In this document: piece after piece, positions 37,504 to 46,112 of the stretch
Layout: each line of letters begins with the position of its first letter
How positions within the stretch are numbered: position 1 is the stretch's first letter
DNA from: Clostridium carboxidivorans P7
GTDB taxonomy: Bacteria; Bacillota; Clostridia; Clostridiales; Clostridiaceae
Assembly: GCF_001038625.1 (NCBI RefSeq)
Contig: NZ_CP011803.1
Location: forward strand, 4,340,001-4,404,000
Direction: 5' to 3'
DNA length: 64,000 bases
Program-made: the position numbers and the translations under genes
The notes under the pieces: model-generated
Seen by the model: the letters and a program-made list of their open reading frames with translations, nothing else
The model's database searches: none
Told to the model about the DNA's origin: nothing

Positions 37504-37638
37504 ATGAAAAAATACAAAAAAATTTTAACTATATTCGCATCCATGGCTTTAGCAGCTGTAAAATTAGGAGCTAGTACAAATTGTTTTATTTTTACATATC
37601 AGCCTAAATTTCCGGAAAGGTTCCCCAAAAGAGAGTAG
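37504..37638 (+). CDS. agrD: AgrD-like autoinducing peptide precursor
   Basis: A 44-residue propeptide. The amphipathic leader MKKYKKILTIFASMALAA is followed by ASTNCFIFT and the charged tail YQPKFPERFPKRE, with the proline-rich recognition segment. By analogy with C. perfringens AgrD (CLWFT before HQPEEP), the predicted signal is a five-residue thiolactone ring, Cys-Phe-Ile-Phe-Thr, possibly with a short N-terminal extension. AAAGGAGTG lies eight bases before the ATG. It lies 65 bases after agrB. Confidence 0.9.
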   Translation: MKKYKKILTIFASMALAAVKLGASTNCFIFTYQPKFPERFPKRE

Positions 37639-37889
37639 ATAAATATAAATGAGCAACTTTTATAACAAGTTTTGGGATTAGAGAAAAACCAACAAAAAAT
37701 AGACATTCTATTCATTCTAAGGTATTATATTACTTCAAAACAATATAATTAAAGGATTTGCAAAAACGTTTACAAAAAAGTATCTAAAAAAATTATTAGC
37801 ACTTGATCATAAGGATCATGATAATATATAAAATTAAATTCAAAGTAAAAGTTTGAAATTTTTTTGGTACGGCAAGGATTCGGGTAAAA

Positions 37890-37962
37890 AACAGCCGCAA
37901 GATAGTATTTACCATTTTAAAAAGTTATAAATCAAAAATGGAACTACTATTTTGTGGCTGTT
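37890..37962. repeat. Long imperfect inverted repeat behind agrD
   Basis: Outer arms of 18 bases (AACAGCCGCAAGATAGTA / TACTATTTTGTGGCTGTT, 16 pairing) and inner arms CCATTTT / AAAATGG. It has no T-run. It could be a terminator for agrD read-through, a small structured RNA or the end of a mobile repeat. The remainder of 37639-37889 holds only short open frames. Confidence 0.5.
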
Positions 37963-38000
37963 ATGACGTGAAATAAGAACATTGCGTCTTAACTACAGTA

Positions 38001-38504
38001 TCATTTTGCTTGTGCTAATACACTATCTAACATATCAAATTTTTTCAAGCAAGTAATATATTCTGCAACTAAATAAAAGTTGTTCAAATCACCCTCATCT
38101 AAACCTCTGAAAGCAAACAATTCATCCCACAACATACTACTCCCTTCAACCATAAAAAACGCTGTTTCAAGTTCTACTCCGACAATAATTTTATTTTCTT
38201 TGAACACATCATCCTGTTTCTCATAAAGACGCTTTCCTAAGCCCATGTTTTCAACATAAAATACCTTTGCAACAGGCATTTTACTGTTGGGCAACTTATT
38301 TGAATAACACTTATTTATTATAACATTGTCAACAACAACCCGTTTTAGTTCTTCTTTTGCTTGTTCTGTTAAAGTATACTTTTGTTTAAGATATTCAATT
38401 ATTTCTAAAGCTGTTTTTTTATTTGGATACAGTTTTGCTTTGTATTTAACATAGATAGCTTTCCATTCTTCAACCATTTCTGATGTTGGCTCTTTCATCA
38501 ACAT
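38001..38504 (-). CDS. Hypothetical protein
   Basis: A 167-residue soluble, helix-rich protein of unknown family. It has the segments EIIEYLKQKYTLTEQAKEEL, AKVFYVENMGLGKRLYEKQDD and FFMVEGSSMLWDELFAFRGLDEGD. I chose the ATG at 38504 (GTCAGGAGG upstream). No signal, membrane helix or catalytic motif is visible. It stands alone between the agr locus and the TIR-TPR gene and may be accessory. Confidence 0.6.
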   Translation of the reverse strand: MLMKEPTSEMVEEWKAIYVKYKAKLYPNKKTALEIIEYLKQKYTLTEQAKEELKRVVVDNVIINKCYSNKLPNSKMPVAKVFYVENMGLGKRLYEKQDDVFKENKIIVGVELETAFFMVEGSSMLWDELFAFRGLDEGDLNNFYLVAEYITCLKKFDMLDSVLAQAK

Positions 38505-38681
38505 AAACTTACCTCCTGACAAAAGATTAAATAACTTTTACTACACATAAATTTACTATTATGATACTTTCTAAATCATAATAAATAAGATATTATGCTT
38601 TCCATTATTAGCCTAATGGGTATATGCATAATTCGAAGGAAAATTAAAGTTAGGTTCAATACAAACACCATTCGATTTACC

Positions 38682-38728
38682 AAAAGAGATTTCATAATCT
38701 ACTGTAATAGGATTATGAAATTTCTTTT
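38682..38728 (-). terminator. Terminator after the TIR-TPR gene
   Basis: Arms AAAAGAGATTTCATAATC / GATTATGAAATTTCTTTT (one mismatch) with an 11-base loop, about 20 bases past the stop. The T tail is short. Confidence 0.65.
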
Positions 38729-38745
38729 GATAATATTTTTTAATG

Positions 38746-40842
38746 TTAAGCATTAAAAGGTGGTTGCCCAAAACTTTTATCTAAAGATATAGCTATTTCA
38801 TTATTTTTATCTGCTTCTTCTTTTTCACCCAACATATACTGAGTTGTAGCTAAACTGTAGTAACCTAAAGCGAAATTAGGATTGTTTTTTATTGCTATTT
38901 GATAACACCCTTTAGCTTTTTTATAATCTTTTAAAGCACAAAACATAGTACCTAAATTATTATATGCCTCAATATACAATGGATCTATAGAGATAACTTT
39001 TTCATAATATTTAATTGCTTCATTTATATTATTAGTTGTATAAAAAGTATTTGCAAGGTTAAAGTTTGAATGAGTATAGTTAGAATTAATCTCTATAGAC
39101 TTTAAATACATATCTATAGCCTTTTTAAATTCTTTCAATTCATATAAAGCATTTCCCAACTTAAAGTATACTTCAAAATTACTGTTATCTAATTTTATGT
39201 ATTTTTTATATGCTTGAACACTCTCACTATATCTTCCTAAGCTAAAAAGAACATTGCCCAAATTAAAAAAAGCTTGTGCTAAATTTTTATCTATTTTGAT
39301 AGCCTTTTTTATGTAATTTGTAGCTTTTTTGTAGTCTTCTAATTCAATATAGATAGATCCAAGATTGTTGTATGCCTCAGCCAACTTAGGGTTTAATTCT
39401 ATAGACTTTTCATAATTTTTAATAGCGTCCTCTATGTTGTTGGACTTTTGTAATGCCGTTGCTAAATTGCAGTATAGCTCTGAATTGTTTGGATTAAATC
39501 TTATTGCAGTTTCATAAACTTGCATAGCTTCTCCTAATAATCCCAACTCATTAAGTGAATTAGCTAAATTATTATAATATATACATTCATATGGATTTAA
39601 ATCTATTGCTTTTTTACAGAGCTCTTTTGATTCTTCATATCTTTTCAATTTATAAAGTAAAACACCATAGTCATTATATGCATCACCATAATTAGGATTT
39701 ATATTAATTGCATTTTTATATTGTTTTTCAGCAATATCATAATTTCTCATGTTAACCTGAATATTAGCGATCATTTTATATGCATTATAATCATTAGGAT
39801 CTATAACAATGATTTTTTCAATAATATCTAAAGCCTCTTTAAACTCTTCCAACTCCTCATATAATAAAGCTAATCCATAGTAAGCATTTACTGATTCAGG
39901 ATATAATTCAATCTCTTTGTTATACATTTTCTTTGCATCATCGTATAATTTCAGATCAGAATATATATTTCCTAGATTGCTATGCACATCTTTATGATCT
40001 GAATCCAATTTTAACACTTTTTCATAACTTTTTTTTGCATCTTCATATTCATTCAAGATTACTTGCGTATTTCCTAGATTATAATATGCTAATATATTAT
40101 TAGAGTCTAATTCTATAGCTTTTAAATAGTTTATTTTCGCAGATTTAAACTTTTTTTCTTCATATAAAAAGATACCTTTATATAAGTATCCTTCAGAATA
40201 AGTGTTATACTTCTCAATAAATAGATCTAATAATACCTGTTTTTCTTCTTTATCTTTAATAAATGATATATTTATTAACTCCTCTATTAATTCGGAGTTA
40301 TCAAATTTCATAAAATCTAAAATCTGTTTATATTTATCTTCTATTAATTTACTTAATGATATAGCTTTCATGTCTGCTAATTGATCCATAAATAGGGCAA
40401 TTAATCGAGATATTTGTTCTATTATTTTAATCTCTTCATATATTGGAATACTGTTCAAAACATCTAATCCACTTACTTCATTTTTTAATTCATTTAATTG
40501 CTCTTCCCAGTATTTCATGTACTTAAGCCTATTACTAATTTGATAAATTTCAGCATCATCTAAAATTATAGGTAATATCCTACCTTTATAGTTTTCATCT
40601 TTAGTAAACTCTAAAACCTCATACATACAATTTTTTGATTTTAAATAACTATTACTTATTATCATAACGACATAATCAGCATTTCTAATACTTTTCATAA
40701 ATTGCTTAATGCTATCTTTAAAGTTTAAATTTCTTTCATCTCTAATAAGCTTTATACCTAACATTTGAAAGTCTTTATCAATTTTATCTGCAATAACTTT
40801 ATCATTCCATGAATAGGATATAAAAATCTTTGGCATATTCAT
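38746..40842 (-). CDS. TIR-domain protein with a long TPR array
   Basis: A 698-residue protein. The N-terminal TIR domain (about 1-140) starts KIFISYSWNDK and includes SKNCMYEVLEF, where the Glu matches the catalytic position of NAD-cleaving TIR domains. A linker region (140-210) is followed by about fourteen tandem TPRs to the end, each with the AYxNLG...YKKAI pattern. TPR arrays bind proteins or sense ligands. Bacterial TIR proteins often act in anti-phage defence by NAD depletion, but signalling roles also occur. No partner nuclease, STING or Thoeris gene is adjacent. GGAGTG precedes the first ATG. Confidence 0.88.
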   Translation of the reverse strand: MNMPKIFISYSWNDKVIADKIDKDFQMLGIKLIRDERNLNFKDSIKQFMKSIRNADYVVMIISNSYLKSKNCMYEVLEFTKDENYKGRILPIILDDAEIYQISNRLKYMKYWEEQLNELKNEVSGLDVLNSIPIYEEIKIIEQISRLIALFMDQLADMKAISLSKLIEDKYKQILDFMKFDNSELIEELINISFIKDKEEKQVLLDLFIEKYNTYSEGYLYKGIFLYEEKKFKSAKINYLKAIELDSNNILAYYNLGNTQVILNEYEDAKKSYEKVLKLDSDHKDVHSNLGNIYSDLKLYDDAKKMYNKEIELYPESVNAYYGLALLYEELEEFKEALDIIEKIIVIDPNDYNAYKMIANIQVNMRNYDIAEKQYKNAININPNYGDAYNDYGVLLYKLKRYEESKELCKKAIDLNPYECIYYNNLANSLNELGLLGEAMQVYETAIRFNPNNSELYCNLATALQKSNNIEDAIKNYEKSIELNPKLAEAYNNLGSIYIELEDYKKATNYIKKAIKIDKNLAQAFFNLGNVLFSLGRYSESVQAYKKYIKLDNSNFEVYFKLGNALYELKEFKKAIDMYLKSIEINSNYTHSNFNLANTFYTTNNINEAIKYYEKVISIDPLYIEAYNNLGTMFCALKDYKKAKGCYQIAIKNNPNFALGYYSLATTQYMLGEKEEADKNNEIAISLDKSFGQPPFNA

Positions 40843-41058
40843 TCTTAAATCACTCCACTCTTAACCAAATATTTTAATAATTAGTTTTTCATTTTTATAT
40901 TTAATAAGTTACTTTTTCTTAAATTCCATATTCAGAACAATTTGTCAATCTAAAAGAACGTACTTCCCATTATAGACATTAGTAGAAGTTTATCTATCCA
41001 ACTTCTTACTTTAGGTATTCTTTATATAAATTAATTTTCCTTCTAAAAATAAAAAAAC

Positions 41059-41097
41059 ATGGAGTTGATGCAGAAAAATTTACTGCATTAACTCCAT
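41059..41097 (-). terminator. Terminator in the glmS 3' region
   Basis: Arms ATGGAGTTGATGCAG / CTGCATTAACTCCAT (one mismatch) with a 9-base loop, then TTTTTTT on the minus strand. About 200 bases lie between it and the glmS stop. Confidence 0.85.
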
Positions 41098-41207
41098 ATT
41101 TAGTGTGACTACTTTATTACTACGAAGTAAGTTTTTATTTAAATACATTATCCTGTAACATTTATTGCTTATAATTAGTTACAATATTAATTATAACTTA
41201 TAATTTT

Positions 41208-41255
41208 GACCAAACCTTTTTATTCATGGTCAAACTATTTTGTATATGACCAAAC
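41208..41255. repeat. Three short TGACCAAAC-type repeats
   Basis: TGACCAAAC, TGGTCAAAC and TGACCAAAC at 41208, 41227 and 41247, with a period of about 20 bases, in the 3' untranslated region of glmS. Function unknown. Confidence 0.5.
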
Positions 41256-41296
41256 TTTATTGTTTATCACAATATCTTTGTATTCTCAACTAAATA

Positions 41297-43123
41297 TTAT
41301 TCAACTGTTACACTTTTCGCCAAATTACGTGGTTTATCGACATCGCATCCTTTTTGTATTGCCATGTAATAAGATAGTAATTGTAATGGAATTACAGATA
41401 TTACTGGTGATAATACATCATTTACTTCTGGTATATATAATACTGAATCTACAGTTTTTTCTATTTCAGTATGACCTTCAAATGCTATACCTAAAACATT
41501 AGCTCCTCTAGTTTTAACTTCTTTAATGTTACTTACCATCTTATCATATAATTTTTCTTGAGTAGCTCCTGCTATTACTATAGTTCCTTTTTCAATTAAA
41601 GCTATAGGACCATGTTTTAATTCTCCACCTGCATAAGCTTCAGAGTGAATATATGATATTTCTTTAAGCTTTAATGAACCTTCCATAGCTACTGCATAAT
41701 CAAGACCTCTTCCTAAGAAGAACATATCTTTATGCATATAAGTTTTTGAAGCAAATTTTTGTATAGTTTCTTTATTTTCTAATACTTCCTTTGCCTTTTC
41801 TGGTAGTATTAACATTGCTTCCTTTATTTCTTCTATTTCTGATTCACTTAATGTTTTCTTATTTTCAGCAAAGAATAAAGCTATAATATACATTGCTATA
41901 AGTTGAGTTACATATGCTTTTGTTGAAGCAACTGCAATTTCTGGTCCTGCCCATGTATATAATACATCATCTGCTTCTCTTGATACTGAGCTTCCAACAA
42001 CATTAGTTACAGCTATTACTCGAGCTCCATTAGCTTTAGCTTCTCTAAGTGCTGCTAAAGTATCTGCTGTTTCTCCTGATTGACTTACGACGATCATTAA
42101 AGTTCTTTCATTTATTATAGGATCTCTATATCTAAATTCAGAAGCAACTTCTACTTCTACAGGTATTCTTGCTAATTTTTCTATTACATATTTACCTACA
42201 ATTCCTGCATGGTAAGCAGTTCCACAAGCTACTATATATACTTTGTCTATATTTTCTATTTGCTCTTTTGTTATTGTTATTTTATCAAGGGTTATTGGTT
42301 TTCCTGGCATAACTCTTGATGTCATAGTGTCTTTTATAGCTTTTGGCTGTTCGTGAATTTCTTTTATCATAAAGTGTTCAAATCCACCTTTTTCAGCAGC
42401 GTCAGCATTCCAAGTTACATGATATATATCTCTCTTTATTTCTTCTCCTTCTTGTGATAAAAGTTTTACTCCATCTTTAGTCATAACTACAAACTCTTTA
42501 TCATTTAAAAGGTATATATCTCTAGTATGATTTAATATTGCTGGTATATCTGATGCTATAAAGAATTCTCCCTTGCCAAGTCCAACTATTAATGGGCTAT
42601 CTTTTCTTACTGCTACAAGTTTATCTGGTTCTTTTGAACATATTACACCTATAGCATAGCTTCCTTCCATTTTAGCTACAGCCTTCATAACCGCATCTAC
42701 TAAATCACCATTGTAAAAATAATCTATTAAATTAGGTATAACTTCTGTATCTGTTTCTGATACAAACTTATATCCTTTTGAAATTAACCATTCTCTTAAG
42801 TGTATATAGTTCTCTATTATTCCATTGTGAACAACACTTATTGTTTCATCTTCATTACTATGAGGATGTGCATTTAAATCTGATGGTTCACCATGAGTAG
42901 CCCATCTTGTATGTCCTATTCCTAATGTTCCCTTTAAAGGTTCTTCTTGTAGCTTGTTTTCAAGATTTACAAGTCTTCCTTTACATTTTGTAACATTTAT
43001 TCTTTCTCCATCAAATATAGCAACTCCTGCTGAGTCATATCCTCTATATTCTAATTTACTTAATCCCTCAATTAAAATTGATGATGCATCCTTTTTTCCT
43101 ATAAAACCAACTATTCCGCACAT
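41297..43123 (-). CDS. glmS: Glutamine-fructose-6-phosphate aminotransferase
   Basis: A 608-residue enzyme making glucosamine-6-phosphate, the first step toward UDP-GlcNAc. The N-terminal glutaminase domain begins MCGIVGFIGKKDA, with the nucleophile Cys at position 2 after Met removal, and HTRWATHGEPSDLNAHPH. Two SIS sugar-isomerase domains follow (VACGTAYHAG, SQSGETADTLAALREA, STKAYVTQL), with the end DVDKPRNLAKSVTVE. The long 5' leader carries a glmS ribozyme, giving feedback by the product. Confidence 0.97.
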   Translation of the reverse strand: MCGIVGFIGKKDASSILIEGLSKLEYRGYDSAGVAIFDGERINVTKCKGRLVNLENKLQEEPLKGTLGIGHTRWATHGEPSDLNAHPHSNEDETISVVHNGIIENYIHLREWLISKGYKFVSETDTEVIPNLIDYFYNGDLVDAVMKAVAKMEGSYAIGVICSKEPDKLVAVRKDSPLIVGLGKGEFFIASDIPAILNHTRDIYLLNDKEFVVMTKDGVKLLSQEGEEIKRDIYHVTWNADAAEKGGFEHFMIKEIHEQPKAIKDTMTSRVMPGKPITLDKITITKEQIENIDKVYIVACGTAYHAGIVGKYVIEKLARIPVEVEVASEFRYRDPIINERTLMIVVSQSGETADTLAALREAKANGARVIAVTNVVGSSVSREADDVLYTWAGPEIAVASTKAYVTQLIAMYIIALFFAENKKTLSESEIEEIKEAMLILPEKAKEVLENKETIQKFASKTYMHKDMFFLGRGLDYAVAMEGSLKLKEISYIHSEAYAGGELKHGPIALIEKGTIVIAGATQEKLYDKMVSNIKEVKTRGANVLGIAFEGHTEIEKTVDSVLYIPEVNDVLSPVISVIPLQLLSYYMAIQKGCDVDKPRNLAKSVTVE

Positions 43124-43284
43124 AAAAATCTTCCTTTCTTAAATCAAATAATTTTTTTTACAACCTCAAAGCCTATTAAAGCTTATTATTTTAAAATAAA
43201 CAAAACTTAATAGACCTATGACAAATTTAAAATTTGCCCTAGCTTGTATTACAATAAAGGTTTTAACACCAGATTAATATTGTG

Positions 43285-43577
43285 TCAGAAATCACTTTCT
43301 GATTTTATTAACCGTTAACGGTAGTGCGTTACCGTGGGGCACCCGCCGAAGATTCGATACTCCCCATCCTCGTCAACTTAAGTGACACCCCAAATCTACG
43401 ATTTGGTCGGTGGAACTTACTCAGCCGTAAAGGCTGAGTTTCCTTTAAAAGGAAATTTCCTATAACCTCATAAAGTTTTTGTTAAATTCCCTCCTCATAA
43501 TCTACAACAAAAGCAGATTTGGTTGGTAAAAACTAAACTTATCCTAAGGTCTATTCTTTCACTCAAGTCCTGGCGCT
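43285..43577 (-). ncRNA. glmS ribozyme with an enlarged P1
   Basis: On the minus strand the leader shows the conserved glmS core: AGCGCCAGGACTT at the cleavage site (between A43577 and G43576), and GTTGACGAGGATGGGG, TTCGGCGGGTGCCCCACGG, CGCACTACCG for P2-P3, then a CAGAAA...TTTCTG hairpin. It cleaves itself upon binding glucosamine-6-phosphate, leading to mRNA decay. P1 is formed by ACTTGAGTG with CACTTAAGT and is capped by a 175-base insertion (43385-43559), so the element is about 290 bases instead of about 150-170. Confidence 0.93.
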
Positions 43578-43635
43578 TTAAATTAACTTGTCTTTTTATT
43601 TTATATTGTATTCCCATCCCCTCTCCATTGTTACT

Positions 43636-43695
43636 TTAATATAAAGCATAATCAAGCTGTCAATTTATTATATTTATAACCACATTTTTTGTCAA
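43636..43695 (-). promoter_or_regulatory. Tandem promoters of glmS
   Basis: On the minus strand, TTGACA (43690-43695), a 17-base spacer and TATAAT (43667-43672) form a perfect vegetative promoter. A second TTGACA (43658-43663) is followed by TATTAA at 43636-43641 with 16 bases between. Both lie upstream of the ribozyme. Confidence 0.75.
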
Positions 43696-43922
43696 CTTAA
43701 ATGATTCACTTAAAATCCTCATTTATTAGCTTATTATGTACATGAAAAGCCTTTACAAGTATGTTTTATGTATTTTTAAACTGTAATTATTGCTATACTT
43801 TTTATGCTAAAGTTATATATTAAACAACAAATAGAATATGCACATAACTTTTATTATTATATATTTAATAAATTAGACAAACATCTAAATTTTTTGTTAA
43901 CTCTAAGTTAAACCAACAAAAA

Positions 43923-43951
43923 TCCTTAGGGTTTTGCTAACCTCTAAGGAC
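43923..43951 (-). terminator. Terminator after the anti-sigma gene
   Basis: TCCTTAGGG / CCTCTAAGGA arms with a short loop, followed on the minus strand by TTTTT. Confidence 0.7.
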
Positions 43952-43967
43952 TTTCATTATGGTGTTT

Positions 43968-45404
43968 TTATTTATTAAAATCAATTGTAAACTTTAAATT
44001 CTCCCCAAAATCAACATTACTAAAATCATTAGTATATATGGTATATTTCTTATTAGGATCTAATGCTTCAAATGTCTTTGTAAATTCATTAGGATTATTT
44101 TCATCTTTTCTCAAGTTATAATCTCTAATTTTAATATTTTTTCCTTTCTCATCTTTTATAAGAACATCTTTTGCTTGAAAATATGGTGCTTTACCTTGTG
44201 CTGTATACTTAACTATAGTTTTATTATTTTCTGTTTTTATTTCTTTTATTATAACCTTACCCATGTTACCTTGAGGAAGTTCTATTGGATATATTCCATC
44301 TATAACTTTACTTATTTCTTTAGGCTTCTTTGTTTCCATTTTAATAGGTGTTTCCTTGCCATTCTTATCTACACTTACTCCACCACCGCCAGAAGGAGTA
44401 ATTTTACAAGGAACTATAGTTAAATATTTAGGAATGCTTTTCATGCGTACATAATCCATTTCAGAAGTAAATGTTCCTTCTTTTAAATTTCCTTCTCCAC
44501 CGCCAATACCTTTTGGAGTAAGTTCTATTCCTTTATCATCAAAAGCAATCCAATAATCATAATCAAACAGTCCTTGTCCTCCGCTTCTTTTAGTTTTCGA
44601 CTTTCCACTTAAGAAAATTGATGTATCTATTGGTGAAAATACCACCTTATTAATTGTTGTACTACTATCTGGAAAATCTATTTTCTTATTTGGCTTAAAC
44701 ACAGTGCTATTCTTTAATAATTCTTCTTTTGATATACTAAATGCAAATTTCCATTTACCCTTTACGTTTCCTATTTCTTCAACATTCAGATTCACATTAA
44801 ATTTATTAGAATCTTGAGGTATTTTAGTATGGACTTCTTCAGTACCTACATAAGTATAATCATCTATATAATTTCCAGTTGAACTACCATGTGATCCTCT
44901 AGGCATTTTGCCATTTATCTTTACTGAACTCAATACAGACATTGCTTCTTCATCACTTATCTTTTTATCACTTTTTACTGTATATCCTATAATCAATTTT
45001 GAATCATCTGCTAGAACTTCATTTAATGTAAAAGTTATACCTTTATCTGTAACACTTTTATTTACTATTTGAGAATACTTTTCATATTCTCCATGGAATC
45101 CAAATTTGTCGTTAAGTGTTTGTGTTATAGAACTCAATACTGGAATATTTTCAGCAAAAGCAGGTGAAGCTGTACCTATACCTATAATACTTATTAAACC
45201 TATAGCTGCTGCTATAGAACCATATTTCAGCTTCTTGAACCCCTTTTGTCCCTTAATCTTTTTATTCAAATTTTTCTTTATTCTTTCTTTTTGAATAGTA
45301 GGTATTTCTTCTTCCATTTCGTTAAATTCACTTTCTTCCATCTTTATTTCATTAAATAATTTATATATATCTTTTTCCTCTAAATTAAAATTCTTATTAT
45401 TCAT
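43968..45404 (-). CDS. DUF4179-type membrane anti-sigma factor
   Basis: A 478-residue single-pass protein. The acidic N-terminal 55 residues would bind the sigma factor in the cytoplasm; a lysine-rich stretch precedes the membrane helix at about 62-79 (GSIAAAIGLISIIGIGTASP). The large outer part has the DUF4179 features (FAENIPVLSSITQTLNDKFG) and beta-rich repeats, ending with a DUF5643-like segment. The start overlaps the sigma gene's stop by one base (TAATG). It likely holds the sigma factor inactive until an envelope signal is sensed. Confidence 0.82.
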   Translation of the reverse strand: MNNKNFNLEEKDIYKLFNEIKMEESEFNEMEEEIPTIQKERIKKNLNKKIKGQKGFKKLKYGSIAAAIGLISIIGIGTASPAFAENIPVLSSITQTLNDKFGFHGEYEKYSQIVNKSVTDKGITFTLNEVLADDSKLIIGYTVKSDKKISDEEAMSVLSSVKINGKMPRGSHGSSTGNYIDDYTYVGTEEVHTKIPQDSNKFNVNLNVEEIGNVKGKWKFAFSISKEELLKNSTVFKPNKKIDFPDSSTTINKVVFSPIDTSIFLSGKSKTKRSGGQGLFDYDYWIAFDDKGIELTPKGIGGGEGNLKEGTFTSEMDYVRMKSIPKYLTIVPCKITPSGGGGVSVDKNGKETPIKMETKKPKEISKVIDGIYPIELPQGNMGKVIIKEIKTENNKTIVKYTAQGKAPYFQAKDVLIKDEKGKNIKIRDYNLRKDENNPNEFTKTFEALDPNKKYTIYTNDFSNVDFGENLKFTIDFNK

Positions 45405-45967
45405 TACAATATCTCTCCTTTCAAAGGTATAAGCTTTTCCTTTAAAAATTTACGTCCTCTTGAAAGCCTTTTATCTACTAAATTCCTATCTACTCCAAAG
45501 ATTTTTGCTATATTTTCTATTCCTTCATATAAAAAATACCTTCTTATAAATATTTCTTTATCCTCAGGCCTCATTCCATTTATAGCGGTTAAAATTTCTT
45601 CTCTATTTTCTTTTGATATTAGTGCATTTTCTACATTAAGCTCATCTTTTAAATTATAGTCATCTATACATTCATCTGTACTATGCTTAAAAATTTTTCT
45701 TTTATAATCTATAGCTTTATACTTTGCTATAGCAGTAATCCAATATTTAAAATTTCCTTTTTCTGAGTCAAAGCTTTCAATATTATTCCATACTGCCCAA
45801 AATACATCATTTACACATTCTTCTGCAGGTTGAGCATGAAAACTTGAATTAAGCACAGTTCGCACTACCTTGAAAACCAAATTGCTGTATTCATCTACAA
45901 CAAATTCTAATGCTTTTGCATTTTTCTTTCTTATCTGTTCTATAAAATTATTTTCATCTATATTCAC
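45404..45967 (-). CDS. ECF-type sigma-70 family RNA polymerase sigma factor
   Basis: A 187-residue sigma factor. Region 2 is visible in LEFVVDEYSNLVFKVVRTVL and FKYWITAIAKYKAIDYKR; region 4 in MRPEDKEIFIRRYFLYEGIENIAKIFGVDRNLVDKRLSRGRKFL. The length and the adjacent membrane anti-sigma gene fit an ECF pair. The promoter targets are not known; lying between glmM and glmS, a role in cell-envelope stress is plausible. Confidence 0.9.
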   Translation of the reverse strand: MNIDENNFIEQIRKKNAKALEFVVDEYSNLVFKVVRTVLNSSFHAQPAEECVNDVFWAVWNNIESFDSEKGNFKYWITAIAKYKAIDYKRKIFKHSTDECIDDYNLKDELNVENALISKENREEILTAINGMRPEDKEIFIRRYFLYEGIENIAKIFGVDRNLVDKRLSRGRKFLKEKLIPLKGEIL

Positions 45968-46070
45968 TTTTTTTCCTCCTTAAGAAGCTTCTCACAAATT
46001 AATACGAAGGTTCTATGGATTTTCTGACAATAAAATTATATTATGTGTACAACTTTAATCCAAGCTAATA

Positions 46071-46101
46071 AAAAAGGCACGAGATAAACTCATGCCTTTT
46101 T
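46071..46101 (-). terminator. Terminator after glmM
   Basis: Arms AAAAAGGCACGAG / CTCATGCCTTTTT (one mismatch) with a 5-base loop, a strong stem beside the glmM stop. Confidence 0.85.
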
Positions 46102-46112
46102 ATATACTTATT

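Noticed and set aside
37770-37832. Short frame downstream of agrD ending LLALDHKDHDNI
   Set aside because: No start codon follows the upstream stop at a sensible place, and there is no ribosome site; about 27 codons is within chance in such AT-rich sequence.
41206-41260. Short repeats that could suggest a CRISPR-like array
   Set aside because: Repeat units are only nine bases with about ten-base gaps; far too short for CRISPR repeats and spacers, and no cas genes are present.
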